Assembly (NCBI GenBank): GCA_021604505.1
Contig: BQJC01000003.1
Span: 186,001-250,000, forward strand
Length of the DNA: 64,000 nt
Source: Nitrospinaceae bacterium
GTDB lineage: Bacteria > Nitrospinota > Nitrospinia > Nitrospinales > VA-1
Direction: 5' to 3'
Shown: positions 8,368 to 17,061 of the stretch, piece after piece
Position numbering within the stretch: the first letter of the stretch is position 1
How the letters are laid out: every line of letters starts with the position of its first letter
Program-made: the position numbers and the translations under genes
Notes under the pieces: generated by a model
Databases searched by the model: none
Told to the model about the DNA's origin: nothing
Seen by the model: only the letters and a program-made list of their open reading frames with translations

Positions 8368-9303
8368 TCACTTCACGCCGCAGTGTTTCAAGCGGATGGA
8401 TTTTGCTTCCGCATCGAGGGTGGCTTCTACACCAAAAGGCAGGGTCCACATTTCCTTTCCGTGGCCGACGGGGAAATTGCTGACGATCGGGACGGATAAT
8501 TCGTCGAATAGTTCCTGATACATTTGCTTCGACAAGCCATTTCTTGTTTTTTGCAGATGGCAGTTGACCATCTCCCCAAGAATGATTCCTTTAATGCCTT
8601 TGAATTTTCCAGCGGCTTTCAATTGCCAGAGCATACCGTCGACCCGGTAAGGCGCTTCATTAACATCCTCGATCAACAGAATTTTGTTGGCGGTTTTCAC
8701 CTCAAAAGGGGTTTTCAGCGACCGGCAAAGCAGAGTGAGACATCCACCGATGATTTCCCCCCTGGCGACACCAGGATGGAGGACGCGCGCCTGAGGAGAC
8801 ACCATCGTTTGACCTTCGGGTTGACCGGTCAGAAGATTCAAAAACTGTTTTCTCGATTTCTTCATGGCGTACTGGCCAAAATTCCCTGCCACCATCGGAC
8901 CGTGAAACCCAACCAGCGAACATTTTTGATATAGATAGAGTAAAAGCAGAGTGATGTCGCTGGCTCCCACGAAAATTTTTGGATTCTCACGAATGACTTT
9001 CGGTTTCAACCAGGGAAGCAGGCGATTCACCCCGTACCCCCCCCTGGCGCAAATAATGGCTTTGACGTCCTGATTTTCAAACATGGACATCAGATCTTCC
9101 GCGCGATCTTCATCCCTCCCGGCCAGATACTTCCGGCGCGATAAAACGTGTTTACCCAGTAGGGGTACGAGCTTCATCTTTTTCAGAACCGCCAACCCTT
9201 TTTCCAAAAGATCGGGGTCCACCGGACCGGCGGGAGCCACAACACCCACCCTATCCCCCTTTTCCAGCTTTTTAGGCTGAATCAACTTTTTAGATTCACT
9301 CAT
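8368..9303 (-). CDS. LD-carboxypeptidase (peptidase family S66)
   Basis: Cleaves the terminal D-Ala from the murein tetrapeptide during peptidoglycan recycling, in the cytoplasm. The protein is 311 residues from the ATG at 9303. It has GDRVGVVAPAGP at the N-terminus, ARGGYG near 90, the nucleophile serine in VGASDIT, the catalytic Glu region LLIEDVNEAPYR and the histidine in FPVGHG. A longer reading from 9387 adds a hydrophobic stretch, but it would run into the start of the divergent gene at 9365 and leave no room for a promoter. I therefore prefer the short cytosolic form. Confidence 0.92.
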   Translation of the reverse strand: MSESKKLIQPKKLEKGDRVGVVAPAGPVDPDLLEKGLAVLKKMKLVPLLGKHVLSRRKYLAGRDEDRAEDLMSMFENQDVKAIICARGGYGVNRLLPWLKPKVIRENPKIFVGASDITLLLLYLYQKCSLVGFHGPMVAGNFGQYAMKKSRKQFLNLLTGQPEGQTMVSPQARVLHPGVARGEIIGGCLTLLCRSLKTPFEVKTANKILLIEDVNEAPYRVDGMLWQLKAAGKFKGIKGIILGEMVNCHLQKTRNGLSKQMYQELFDELSVPIVSNFPVGHGKEMWTLPFGVEATLDAEAKSIRLKHCGVK

Positions 9304-9364
9304 TACAAAATGATTCCGAAGGATTACAATGAAAAAGCAGTAATAACCAACAAGGGGTGCCGCA

Positions 9365-10114
9365 GTGACACAAATGGCCGCGATCATTCAAACAAGAATG
9401 GGCTCCACACGCCTGCCAGGGAAGGCTGTCCGCCTCCTGGCGGGAAAACCGCTGGTCGAGCATATCATCAAACGCATTCAAGCCGTAAACGAAATCGACT
9501 GCATCGTACTGGCCATCCCTTCGGGACCTTCAGAGAAACCACTTGCAAAAATCGCTGAACGAATGGCAATCAAATGTGTACAAGGTCCGGAGGAAGATGT
9601 TCTTCAGCGTTTCATCCTGGCCGGAAACGATTGCGGCGCGCAACACGTTGTCCGCATCTGCGGTGACAATCCGCTCATCGACCTCAACCTCATGCGATCC
9701 CTGACCCTCCAGCATTTAAAAGAAAGTGCTGATTACACTTTTAGCCCGGATGCCATTCCTCTGGGAACCGGAAGCGAAGTGGCGAAACTGTCCGCGTTGG
9801 AAACAATCGCACGAAAAACCAGTCAGCCGGTTTACCGCGAACACGTCACCCCCTATTTTCACGACTATCCCGACACGTTTCACCTGGAACGAGTCCCCGC
9901 CCCAACCTACTTAAAGGACAAAAGCGTTCGGCTGACCGTCGACACGGAAAAAGATTTTCAGCTCATCGATCAAATTTATAAAAAGTTTTATTCACCCTCC
10001 CAATCTTTGCTGGATCTGGAAGGAATCATGCAATTTCTTTCAACCAACCCAAAACTCGCCGCCCACAACGCCGATATCAAACAAAAAGACTGGCGTAAAG
10101 AACGCATTCGGTAA
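9365..10114 (+). CDS. SpsF/NeuA-like cytidylyltransferase family protein
   Basis: A nucleotidyltransferase of the acylneuraminate cytidylyltransferase/SpsF group, 249 residues. The N-terminus IIQTRMGSTRLPGK is the family nucleotide-binding motif. RICGDNPLID carries the metal-binding Asp pair, and a VDTEKDF motif follows near 195. The GTG start at 9365 is supported by AAGGGG eight bases upstream; an ATG three codons later is an alternative. Relatives activate nonulosonic or related sugars for surface and flagellar glycans. Its place directly before the flagellins makes a flagellin glycosylation role plausible, but that is inference. Confidence 0.85.
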   Translation: MTQMAAIIQTRMGSTRLPGKAVRLLAGKPLVEHIIKRIQAVNEIDCIVLAIPSGPSEKPLAKIAERMAIKCVQGPEEDVLQRFILAGNDCGAQHVVRICGDNPLIDLNLMRSLTLQHLKESADYTFSPDAIPLGTGSEVAKLSALETIARKTSQPVYREHVTPYFHDYPDTFHLERVPAPTYLKDKSVRLTVDTEKDFQLIDQIYKKFYSPSQSLLDLEGIMQFLSTNPKLAAHNADIKQKDWRKERIR

Positions 10115-10231
10115 AAAAGACTTTCAAAAACTTATTTTCCTGGTTTTGCTTTACCTATCCTTTCGTTAAAAAGATGGAATCCCGATTAAAACGATTATTC
10201 TCGACGTTCTTAAAAATATTCAGATTTACAT

Positions 10232-10258
10232 TAAAGTTCTAAAACAAACTGCCGATAC
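10232..10258 (+). promoter_or_regulatory. sigma-28 (FliA) promoter of flagellin 1
   Basis: TAAAGTTC, an 11-base spacer and GCCGATAC match the FliA consensus TAAAGTTT-N11-GCCGATAA with two differences. It leaves a 5' leader of about 200 bases before the flagellin ATG at 10469. Confidence 0.9.
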
Positions 10259-10468
10259 ACAGATTAAGTTGAGGAGTGTTTGATTTTTCAGGACTTATAA
10301 GCAAAGTCATACCGAACCAAACAGTCAATCACGAAAACAGCTTGATATTTTTTAGTGGAAACTGGGGTTAGCCACTTAAAACAAAGACCTCGGGGGCACG
10401 CAGTAAGCAACAAAGAGTTTAAAAATATTGTTTAAAAAAGTTTCCAACTCATGGTGGAGGATTAGGAA

Positions 10469-11326
10469 ATGCCTGTACGAATTTTCAACAACATAGCTTC
10501 GCTCAACGCCCAGAGGATTCTGGGCAACAACAATGACCGTCTTGCCCAATCGGTAGAACGTATTGCATCCGGTATCCGGATCAACCGTGGCGCCGACGAC
10601 GCGGCGGGTCTCGCCATTTCAGAAGCCCTTCGGTCCGACATCCGGGCACTTCGACAAGGGATTCGAAACGCCAACGACGGAATTTCTCTCATCAACGTCG
10701 CGGAAGGCGCCCTCAACGAACAATCCTCGATTCTCATCCGTCTTCGCGAGCTGTCTTCCCAGGCGGCTACCGGAACCGTTGGGTCCACGGAGCGCGCGAC
10801 CATCCAACTGGAGTTCACGGCCCTCAGGAACGAAATCGACCGTATTGCAAATACCGCGGAGTTCAACGGCCAAAAACTGGTCGATGGTTCCCTCGCATCC
10901 TCGGTTTCTTCAGGTAGTCAGATCCTGATTCAGATCGGCATCGACAGCTCAACGAACAGCCGCATCAACCTCAACACAGAAGTGAATCTCGGCGCGATCA
11001 CCGCGTCCAGCCTGTCCATCGACGTACTTTCCGTGACCACAGCCGGGGCGGCATTGACAGCGCTGGATTCGATCAACACGGCAATCGCTACAGTAACCGC
11101 AGGACGGGGAGCGGTGGGAGCGGTACAAAACCGGTTGGTTCGGTCGATTTCAAATCAGTCGATTTCGGTTGAAAACTTGCAAGCCGCGGAGTCCGCAATT
11201 CGTGACGCAGACATCGCCGAAGAAGTGGCCCTTTTGACACGGAATCAGATTCTGGTGCAAACGGCAACCGCATCGGTGGGACAGGCCAACTTGATCCCGC
11301 AATCGGTGTTACAGCTGCTCGGTTAA
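10469..11326 (+). CDS. fliC: flagellin 1
   Basis: A structural filament protein, 285 residues, exported by the flagellar type III apparatus. The conserved N-terminal D0/D1 helices (RIFNNIASLNAQR, then IASGIRINRGADDAAGLAIS) join directly through a short middle part (about 140-190) to the C-terminal D1/D0 helices (AESAIRDADIAEEVALLTRNQ and QANLIPQSVLQLLG). There is no D2/D3 hypervariable domain, so the filament surface should be thin. The start has a GGAGG site. It is the first of four tandem paralogues and sits behind a sigma-28 promoter. Confidence 0.97.
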   Translation: MPVRIFNNIASLNAQRILGNNNDRLAQSVERIASGIRINRGADDAAGLAISEALRSDIRALRQGIRNANDGISLINVAEGALNEQSSILIRLRELSSQAATGTVGSTERATIQLEFTALRNEIDRIANTAEFNGQKLVDGSLASSVSSGSQILIQIGIDSSTNSRINLNTEVNLGAITASSLSIDVLSVTTAGAALTALDSINTAIATVTAGRGAVGAVQNRLVRSISNQSISVENLQAAESAIRDADIAEEVALLTRNQILVQTATASVGQANLIPQSVLQLLG

Positions 11327-11469
11327 ATCGATTCATCGTAAAAAGTGTGAGAAAAATGCCAGAAGAAAAACTCATTTCCGCCGCCTCTCAAATGCAAAAC
11401 ACCGCATCACGGATCGACGAGAGGTTTGTCAGGGACGGCAATTTTCCTTCACCAGCAAACACACCCATT

Positions 11470-11512
11470 GCCAGGAGCGGTTCATACGGATGCCCCGTGT
11501 TCCGCTCCTGGC
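11470..11512. other. inverted repeat after flagellin 1
   Basis: A perfect 11-bp stem, 11470-11480 with 11502-11512, with a 21-base loop and no T-run. It lies about 145 bases after the flagellin 1 stop and may be an mRNA 3'-end structure rather than a classical terminator. Confidence 0.5.
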
Positions 11513-11636
11513 CTTGAGTCTGCTATCCAGAAAAAAATCACCGATCCTCCCCACGCCCCCCTTCCCACCCATTCATAGACCCCCGGCAAATAACCCGCGG
11601 GTTTTCATCCTGCTGGAATTTTCCAAGATTTTAAAT

Positions 11637-11663
11637 TAAAGAAAATTACATCTTCTCCGATAC
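11637..11663 (+). promoter_or_regulatory. sigma-28 (FliA) promoter of flagellin 2
   Basis: TAAAGAAA, an 11-base spacer and TCCGATAC give the correct FliA spacing with good -10 agreement. The resulting leader to the ATG at 11862 is about 190 bases, similar in length to the other flagellin leaders. Confidence 0.85.
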
Positions 11664-11861
11664 GTCTCATTGAGTATGAGATTGCCCAATGCAACTATTG
11701 GCAAAAAACCAAAACCCTTGAAAAACGGAGGTATCGACTAACTAATTGTTTTAATGGTGGGGAAATGAATTCCTCACTTAGGGTTAACGCTTGGAGGCGT
11801 GTTTTGGTATGGAGGCCGAAACAATAACCCGAAAAAACCTTAAATCATGGAGGATGAGGCA

Positions 11862-12719
11862 ATGCCAGTTCGAATCTTCAACAATATTCCCTCGCTCAAT
11901 GCCCAAAGAATATTGGGTCAAAATAACGATCGACTTGCGCAGTCGGTAGAAAGAATCGCATCCGGAATCCGGATCAACCGTGGCGCCGACGACGCCGCGG
12001 GTCTCGCCATATCCGAAGCATTACGTTCCGATATTCGCGCCCTCAGACAAGCCGTTAGAAATTCCAACGACGGTATTTCCTTGATCAATGTCACGGAAGG
12101 CGCGCTCAACGAACAATCATCGATTCTCATTCGTCTCCGCGAGTTGGCTTCCCAGGCCGCGACCGGAACCGTCGGTTCTACAGAACGCGCAACGATCCAA
12201 TTGGAGTTCAGCGCTCTCAGAAATGAAGTCGACAGAATCGCTGCCACAACCGAGTTCAACGGCCAGAAGCTGGTCGATGGTTCTCTCGCATCATCTGTTG
12301 CCAGCGCCAATCACATTCTCATTCAGGTAGGCATCGACAGCACAGCCGATAGCCGGATCGACCTGAATCAGGAAGTGAACCTGCAAGCGATCACTTCAAC
12401 CAGCCTTGGTATCGAGAGCCTGAGCGTGACCTCTGCAGGAAATGCGCTGACGGCCCTGGACACCATCAACAGTTCCATAGCCACAGTGACTGCGGCTCGC
12501 GGCGCGGTCGGCGCGGTTCAGAACCGCCTGGTTCGTACCGTCGCCAACCTTTCCATCACCGTGGAAAACCTGCAGTCGGCGGAATCGGCCATCCGGGACG
12601 CGGACATCGCCGAAGAAGTCGCTCTGTTGACGCGGAATCAAATCCTCGTTCAGTCCGCAACAGCCATGGTGGGCCAGGCCAACCTGATCCCTCAATCGGT
12701 CCTGCAGCTGCTGGGCTAA
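11862..12719 (+). CDS. fliC: flagellin 2
   Basis: The second flagellin, 285 residues and nearly identical in layout to its neighbour: D0/D1 N-terminus RIFNNIPSLNAQR with DDAAGLAIS, short central region, C-terminus ending SVLQLLG. An ATG at 11847 opens the same frame, but it lies at the ribosome-binding site itself (GGAGG), and all paralogues begin at the MPVRIF position, so 11862 is the start. It has its own sigma-28 promoter and ends with a hairpin and then a T-run terminator, so it is a separate transcript. Confidence 0.97.
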   Translation: MPVRIFNNIPSLNAQRILGQNNDRLAQSVERIASGIRINRGADDAAGLAISEALRSDIRALRQAVRNSNDGISLINVTEGALNEQSSILIRLRELASQAATGTVGSTERATIQLEFSALRNEVDRIAATTEFNGQKLVDGSLASSVASANHILIQVGIDSTADSRIDLNQEVNLQAITSTSLGIESLSVTSAGNALTALDTINSSIATVTAARGAVGAVQNRLVRTVANLSITVENLQSAESAIRDADIAEEVALLTRNQILVQSATAMVGQANLIPQSVLQLLG

Positions 12720-12745
12720 TATTAAGTTTTCACCCTTTGAAATTC

Positions 12746-12795
12746 CGGAGGGAGTCCGCATTCATTCGAAACCTCAGTGAATGCGGACGGCTCCG
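12746..12795. other. long imperfect hairpin after flagellin 2
   Basis: A perfect 11-bp stem (12754-12764 with 12778-12788) is extended by a second 5-bp helix (CGGAG 12746-12750 with CTCCG 12791-12795) across a small internal loop. No T-run follows, but the true terminator lies 75 bases on. It could protect the flagellin 2 message from 3' decay. Confidence 0.5.
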
Positions 12796-12869
12796 CCTTC
12801 TCCAAATTATGAATTGGTGGGGGATGCTCGCTCGAGCTCTTCCTTAAACCGGGAGTGGAGTGGCAAATG

Positions 12870-12901
12870 AAAAAGCGCCTCTTTTTAGAGGCGCTTTTTT
12901 T
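12870..12901 (+). terminator. rho-independent terminator after flagellin 2
   Basis: A 12-bp stem (12870-12881 with 12888-12899) includes A-T closing pairs. It has a 6-base loop and continues into a T-run. It separates flagellin 2 from the sigma-28 promoter of flagellin 3. Confidence 0.88.
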
Positions 12902-13019
12902 ATTGCCCTGGAAATTTTCTGGCGTCGAAAAACCTTTAAACTATGGCTTTTTGGGCAAGAGGGCGCCTGTCTGGCTGGCCCCTTTATTCATGAAAAACTG
13001 TGGGTTTTGAAAAAAGTCA

Positions 13020-13047
13020 TAAAGGTTATTTTTCCAAAACCCGATAA
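13020..13047 (+). promoter_or_regulatory. sigma-28-type promoter of flagellin 3
   Basis: TAAA, a 16-base spacer and CCCGATAA. The -10 is one base off consensus and the spacing one base long. It leaves a leader of about 180 bases to the ATG at 13233, in line with the other flagellin genes. Confidence 0.7.
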
Positions 13048-13232
13048 AAAGCAATAGTTAACGTCATCCCAAACCTTGAACGGTCTTGGGATTCACTTTA
13101 AATCATTATTTGAGGAGGTTGCTCGAAAATATTTAAAAAACGGTAAATTTATTTTAATTTTTCTGGCAAGTTTCAGCAGGGAAGCTGGAACTGGGAAATG
13201 GACAATTCCTATTATCAAGGAGGATAAAAGTT

Positions 13233-14090
13233 ATGCCCATCAGGATCTTCAACAACATTCCCTCGCTCAACGCCCAAAGAATATTGGGCATCAACAATGA
13301 TCGATTGGCGATATCGGTGGAACGGATTGCTTCAGGAATCCGGATCAACCGGGGCGCCGACGATGCCGCGGGTCTCGCCATATCGGAAGCATTGCGATCT
13401 GACATTCGAGCCCTGCGTCAAGCCATAAGAAATGCCAACGACGGCATATCCCTGATCAACGTTACCGAAGGCGCCTTGAACGAACAGTCCGGTATCCTCA
13501 TCCGGCTCCGGGAGCTTTCTTCCCAGGCCGCAACGGGAACCGTCGGTTCTACCGAACGCCAAACCATCCAGTTGGAATTCGACGCGCTTCGAAACGAGAT
13601 CGACCGAATCGCGGCCACCACGGAATTCAATGGACAGAAACTGGTCGATGGTTCTCTCGCTTCCTCAGTTGTCGCCGCCAATCAGATTTTGATTCAGGTG
13701 GGAATCGATTCCTCGTCCAACAGCAGGATCAACCTGAACGCGGAAGTGGATTTGCAGGCCATCACCTCGTCCAGCCTGGGGATAGACACGCTAAGTGTGA
13801 CCACAGCCGGGGCGGCGCTCACGGCGCTCGAACAGTTGAATTCTTCCATATCCGTGGTTACCCAGGGACGGGGTAAGGTTGGCGCGGTGCAGAATCGATT
13901 AGTGCGTACAATCGCCAATCTTTCCATCACCGTCGAAAACCTGTCCGCTGCGGAATCCGCCATTCGAGATGCGGACATCGCCGAAGAAGTCGCGTTCCTG
14001 ACGCGGAACCAGATTCTGGTGCAGGCGGCGACCGCAATGGTCGGGCAGGCCAATCTGATTCCTCAGGCGGTTTTGCAGTTGCTCCAGTAG
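13233..14090 (+). CDS. fliC: flagellin 3
   Basis: The third flagellin, 285 residues, with the same two-ended D0/D1 structure (IPSLNAQRILG, DDAAGLAISEAL, AESAIRDADIAEE) and a C-terminus AVLQLLQ. It differs from flagellins 1 and 2 mainly in the central 150-220 part, where a LEQLNSSISVVTQGRGKVGA stretch occurs. An AAGGAGG ribosome-binding site precedes the ATG. No terminator follows before flagellin 4, only 105 bases on, so this transcript probably continues into it. Confidence 0.97.
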   Translation: MPIRIFNNIPSLNAQRILGINNDRLAISVERIASGIRINRGADDAAGLAISEALRSDIRALRQAIRNANDGISLINVTEGALNEQSGILIRLRELSSQAATGTVGSTERQTIQLEFDALRNEIDRIAATTEFNGQKLVDGSLASSVVAANQILIQVGIDSSSNSRINLNAEVDLQAITSSSLGIDTLSVTTAGAALTALEQLNSSISVVTQGRGKVGAVQNRLVRTIANLSITVENLSAAESAIRDADIAEEVAFLTRNQILVQAATAMVGQANLIPQAVLQLLQ

Positions 14091-14195
14091 CGTTGAGGAG
14101 CAGTGCAAAATTTTAAATAAAAACCAGAGATCAGCACGGAAGCTGACTCTTTATGGACATGAAAAAGAACCATACCTTTTCAGGGAGGAAAAGAA

Positions 14196-15044
14196 ATGTC
14201 ATTGAAAATTTTTAACAACATATCTTCTCTCAATGCCCAGAGATCGCTGGAAACCAACCGGTCGCAACTAGGGGCTTCCATCGCCCGCATTTCTTCAGGC
14301 ATTCGCATCAACAACAGCTCGGATGGAGCCGCGGAACTCGCTATTTCCGAAAGCTTGAACTCCGATGTGCAAACTCTAAAACAAGGCGCCAGAAATCTCA
14401 ACGACGGCTTGGCGCTGATTAACACGATCGACGGAGCCTTGAACGAACAGGCCGGCATCCTCATCCGTTTACGCGAACTGGCTTCCCAGGCCGCAACCGG
14501 AACCATCGGCGATACGGAACGGGAAACCATTCAGTTGGAGTTCGACGCACTGCGCAATGAGTTGGACCGGATCGCAAACACCACCGAGTTTAACGGGCAA
14601 AAACTCATTGATGGCTCTCTGGCCGCCGATGCCGTTGAACAGGTTGTTTTGCAAATCGGACTCGACTCCTCTACAGACAGTCGAATCAATTTGAATGAAA
14701 CCCTGAATGTCACAGCGGTCACATCACAAGCCCTCAGTTTAGATGACGAATCCATTGTCACACAGGGAAACGCCTTGAATGCCATAGAGGATTTAACCAG
14801 TGCCATTGATACCCTCAACGAAATCAGAGGCCGGGTGGGAGCCAATCAGAACCAGTTGACCCGGGCCTTGAACAACTTGAATGTATCGATCGAAGGCTTG
14901 AGCACTGCCTTGACTACCATTCGGGACGCGGACCTGGCGGTTGAACTGGCAAGTTTGACCAAGAACCAGATTCTGGTCCAGTCGGGAGCGGCCATGGTGG
15001 GTCAGTCCAACCTGACGCCGCAAGCGGTCCTGACTCTGCTTTAA
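14196..15044 (+). CDS. flagellin 4, divergent paralogue
   Basis: A 282-residue flagellin-family protein, clearly less similar to the other three. The almost invariant ADDAAGLAIS core is changed to SSDGAAELAIS, and the C-terminal IRDADIAEEVA becomes IRDADLAVELA. N- and C-terminal D0 helices are otherwise complete (ISSLNAQRSLE, TPQAVLTLL), so export and polymerisation should be kept. It may form a filament segment near the hook or a minor filament component. It lacks a visible sigma-28 promoter and probably relies on read-through from flagellin 3. Confidence 0.93.
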   Translation: MSLKIFNNISSLNAQRSLETNRSQLGASIARISSGIRINNSSDGAAELAISESLNSDVQTLKQGARNLNDGLALINTIDGALNEQAGILIRLRELASQAATGTIGDTERETIQLEFDALRNELDRIANTTEFNGQKLIDGSLAADAVEQVVLQIGLDSSTDSRINLNETLNVTAVTSQALSLDDESIVTQGNALNAIEDLTSAIDTLNEIRGRVGANQNQLTRALNNLNVSIEGLSTALTTIRDADLAVELASLTKNQILVQSGAAMVGQSNLTPQAVLTLL

Positions 15045-15102
15045 TTTTTTAAAAAATTTCACTCAAATTATTTTGATACTATTAGCAAATTATTTCTAAC
15101 CG

Positions 15103-15133
15103 CATTCCCGCCTTTTGGCGGGAATGTTTTTTT
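15103..15133 (+). terminator. rho-independent terminator after flagellin 4
   Basis: A perfect 10-bp stem (15103-15112 with 15117-15126), a TTTT loop and a seven-T tail. It closes the flagellin 3-4 transcript. Confidence 0.93.
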
Positions 15134-15175
15134 GCGCTTGAGAATTTTCTAAATAAAAAAAATGCTTCAAGCAAC

Positions 15176-16213
15176 ATGAAAAAATTAACCGCAGGGATCA
15201 TCGGTTGCGGAAGAATCGGCAGTCTTCTAGAAGAAGACCCCCTGCGTGGAAAACCCTGCACCCATGCCGGAGGGTTTACCTCCCTTCCTTCGGTTAAACT
15301 GACGGCAGGATGCGATATCGATGCATCCCGGCTCAAAAAATTCGGCAAGCGTTGGGGCGTTGACCGGCTTTATACGGATTACCGTGAACTGCTCAATCAG
15401 GAAAGCCCCGACATCGTCTGCATCGCCACCTGGACGCACCTTCACGCAAGCATGGTCATAGAAGCCGCCCGGTCTGGAGTGAAAGGAATATTTTGCGAAA
15501 AACCCTTGAGCATCGATCTCTCCGAGGGCCGGAAAATGGTGAGAGCCTGTGAAAAAAATGCAGTTCCACTTATCATCAACCATGAACGGCGCTGGGATCC
15601 CCACTACCAAAAGGCCAAAAGCATTATCGACTCGGGAAAGATCGGAGAGGTGCGCACCATCATCGGCAATGCGCTGAGCTGGAAGCCGCCGAAAATCCCC
15701 GTGGACTCACATGGAGGCGGCGCTTTGTTCCATGATGGAACTCATTTGACGGATCTTTTTTTATTTTTCGGCGGCCCCATGGATTGGGTGTCCGGTCACG
15801 AGGTGCGGCCCCATGGAAAAAAATACATTGAGGAAACCGCTTCGGCCATGTTGCGCTTTAAAAGCGGGGCCCTGGGATTCATCGAAGGAGGCGGCGCGAG
15901 AAATTATTTTAATTTTGAACTGGACATTCAGGGTTCCAAGGGCCGTCTTCTCATCGGAAATGACGGAAGAAAGCTCTATTTGACTAAAACGAGCAAACGC
16001 TTCACCGGATTTCAGGAGTTGCAACCGGCGAATTTTCCAGAACCCAAACGTCTTCAAAGCCCCTTTACAGGCGGCGCTAAGGATATGGTCCGTTGTATTC
16101 GAACCGGCCGGGACAGCGTCTCCAGCGGACGCGACGGATTGAAAGCCTTGGAGGTCATCCTGGCCATTTATCAATCGGCCCAGTCAAATGGGAAACGGGT
16201 AAAATTGAAATGA
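15176..16213 (+). CDS. Gfo/Idh/MocA-family oxidoreductase
   Basis: An NAD(P)-dependent sugar dehydrogenase-type protein, 345 residues. The N-terminal Rossmann fold shows GIIGCGRIGSLLEED, and the family EKP motif is present in GIFCEKPLS, with its lysine. A histidine-containing HGGGALFHDGTHLTDL stretch in the C-terminal domain fits the active-site H/D residues. Relatives act on nucleotide-activated or free sugars. Together with the SpsF-like protein on the other side of the flagellins it suggests a glycan-modifying function for the filament, which is inference. It overlaps the next gene by 4 bases. Confidence 0.88.
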   Translation: MKKLTAGIIGCGRIGSLLEEDPLRGKPCTHAGGFTSLPSVKLTAGCDIDASRLKKFGKRWGVDRLYTDYRELLNQESPDIVCIATWTHLHASMVIEAARSGVKGIFCEKPLSIDLSEGRKMVRACEKNAVPLIINHERRWDPHYQKAKSIIDSGKIGEVRTIIGNALSWKPPKIPVDSHGGGALFHDGTHLTDLFLFFGGPMDWVSGHEVRPHGKKYIEETASAMLRFKSGALGFIEGGGARNYFNFELDIQGSKGRLLIGNDGRKLYLTKTSKRFTGFQELQPANFPEPKRLQSPFTGGAKDMVRCIRTGRDSVSSGRDGLKALEVILAIYQSAQSNGKRVKLK

Positions 16214-16860
16214 ATCCTAAAAATCACGTCTCTTTAATTTTAAGTCTGGTATTGATTCTGCTTCTCAGCACACTGGCGAAAATATATCTGAACGCGAATG
16301 CCGAATTTAATCTGGCGGAAGAATTTGCTTCAAAAAATAATTTTAAAGACGCCGTAACCCATTATGAGCGGTCGATTCAGTGGCATCTACCCGGACTAAA
16401 TTTGCAGGAGCGTGCCGCAGAAGGTCTATGGAAAGTGGCGCAAAAATACGAAGCAGAAGAGGATTTTGAAAATGCTATCAATGCATATCGACTGCTTCGC
16501 GGGGCTTTTTACTCGGTCCGCAGTTTTTACACGCCAGGCAAAATCTGGATTCAGCGGTGCAATGAAAAAATTGCCATTCTGATGGCCAAAAAGCCGGCAA
16601 CTTCGGAATCGGAAAAATCGAAGTCTTACGAAGAACGGCTGAAGGAAAATTTGCGGCTGCTGTCCTCGGAGAAACCTCCAAAACCCTTCTGGGCGATGCT
16701 GGCTGTATTCGGCTTCTTTGGATGGATCGCGTGCGCCGTCTTGTTTATCATTTACGCCATAAAGAAAACCGGGGAAATTCAAACGCGGCCCGCTCTTTTC
16801 TGGGGGGCCGGCTTTCTTTTGTTTTACGGCCTGTGGATTGCCGGATTGTTTTTCACCTGA
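16210..16860 (+). CDS. membrane-anchored TPR-like protein
   Basis: A 216-residue protein. Residues about 7-26 form a signal-anchor helix. A helical part with TPR-like spacing follows (EFNLAEEFASKNNFKDAVTHYERS, then EDFENAINAYRLL), and two hydrophobic helices sit at the C-terminus (about 160-184 and 192-214). The repeat domain should face the periplasm. The start is the ATG at 16210, which overlaps the stop of the oxidoreductase gene (ATGA), so the two genes are coupled. The longer upstream frame only reads through the neighbour. Function is not recognised. Confidence 0.8.
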   Translation: MNPKNHVSLILSLVLILLLSTLAKIYLNANAEFNLAEEFASKNNFKDAVTHYERSIQWHLPGLNLQERAAEGLWKVAQKYEAEEDFENAINAYRLLRGAFYSVRSFYTPGKIWIQRCNEKIAILMAKKPATSESEKSKSYEERLKENLRLLSSEKPPKPFWAMLAVFGFFGWIACAVLFIIYAIKKTGEIQTRPALFWGAGFLLFYGLWIAGLFFT

Positions 16861-17061
16861 TCCTCCTGTTGTTGGAAAATTAAATTTTGTCCAGGAATCA
16901 TTAAAAATTTTTAATGGAAAAAAAAATGTTTGCTATGATATTTTTTTCAAAAAACGTTTATGCTTGCCTATTGCCCGCAGATAGATCGTCCTAATTTTGC
17001 ATCAAATTCATGAAGGTTTTTCTCCAAATCCAGTTTCAATTCTCCGAGTCGTGAAGAGTCC

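Noticed and set aside
9304-9387. Hydrophobic N-terminal extension (signal anchor) of the LD-carboxypeptidase
   Set aside because: It would overlap the divergent SpsF-like gene and leave no promoter; the ATG at 9303 gives a normal cytosolic enzyme.
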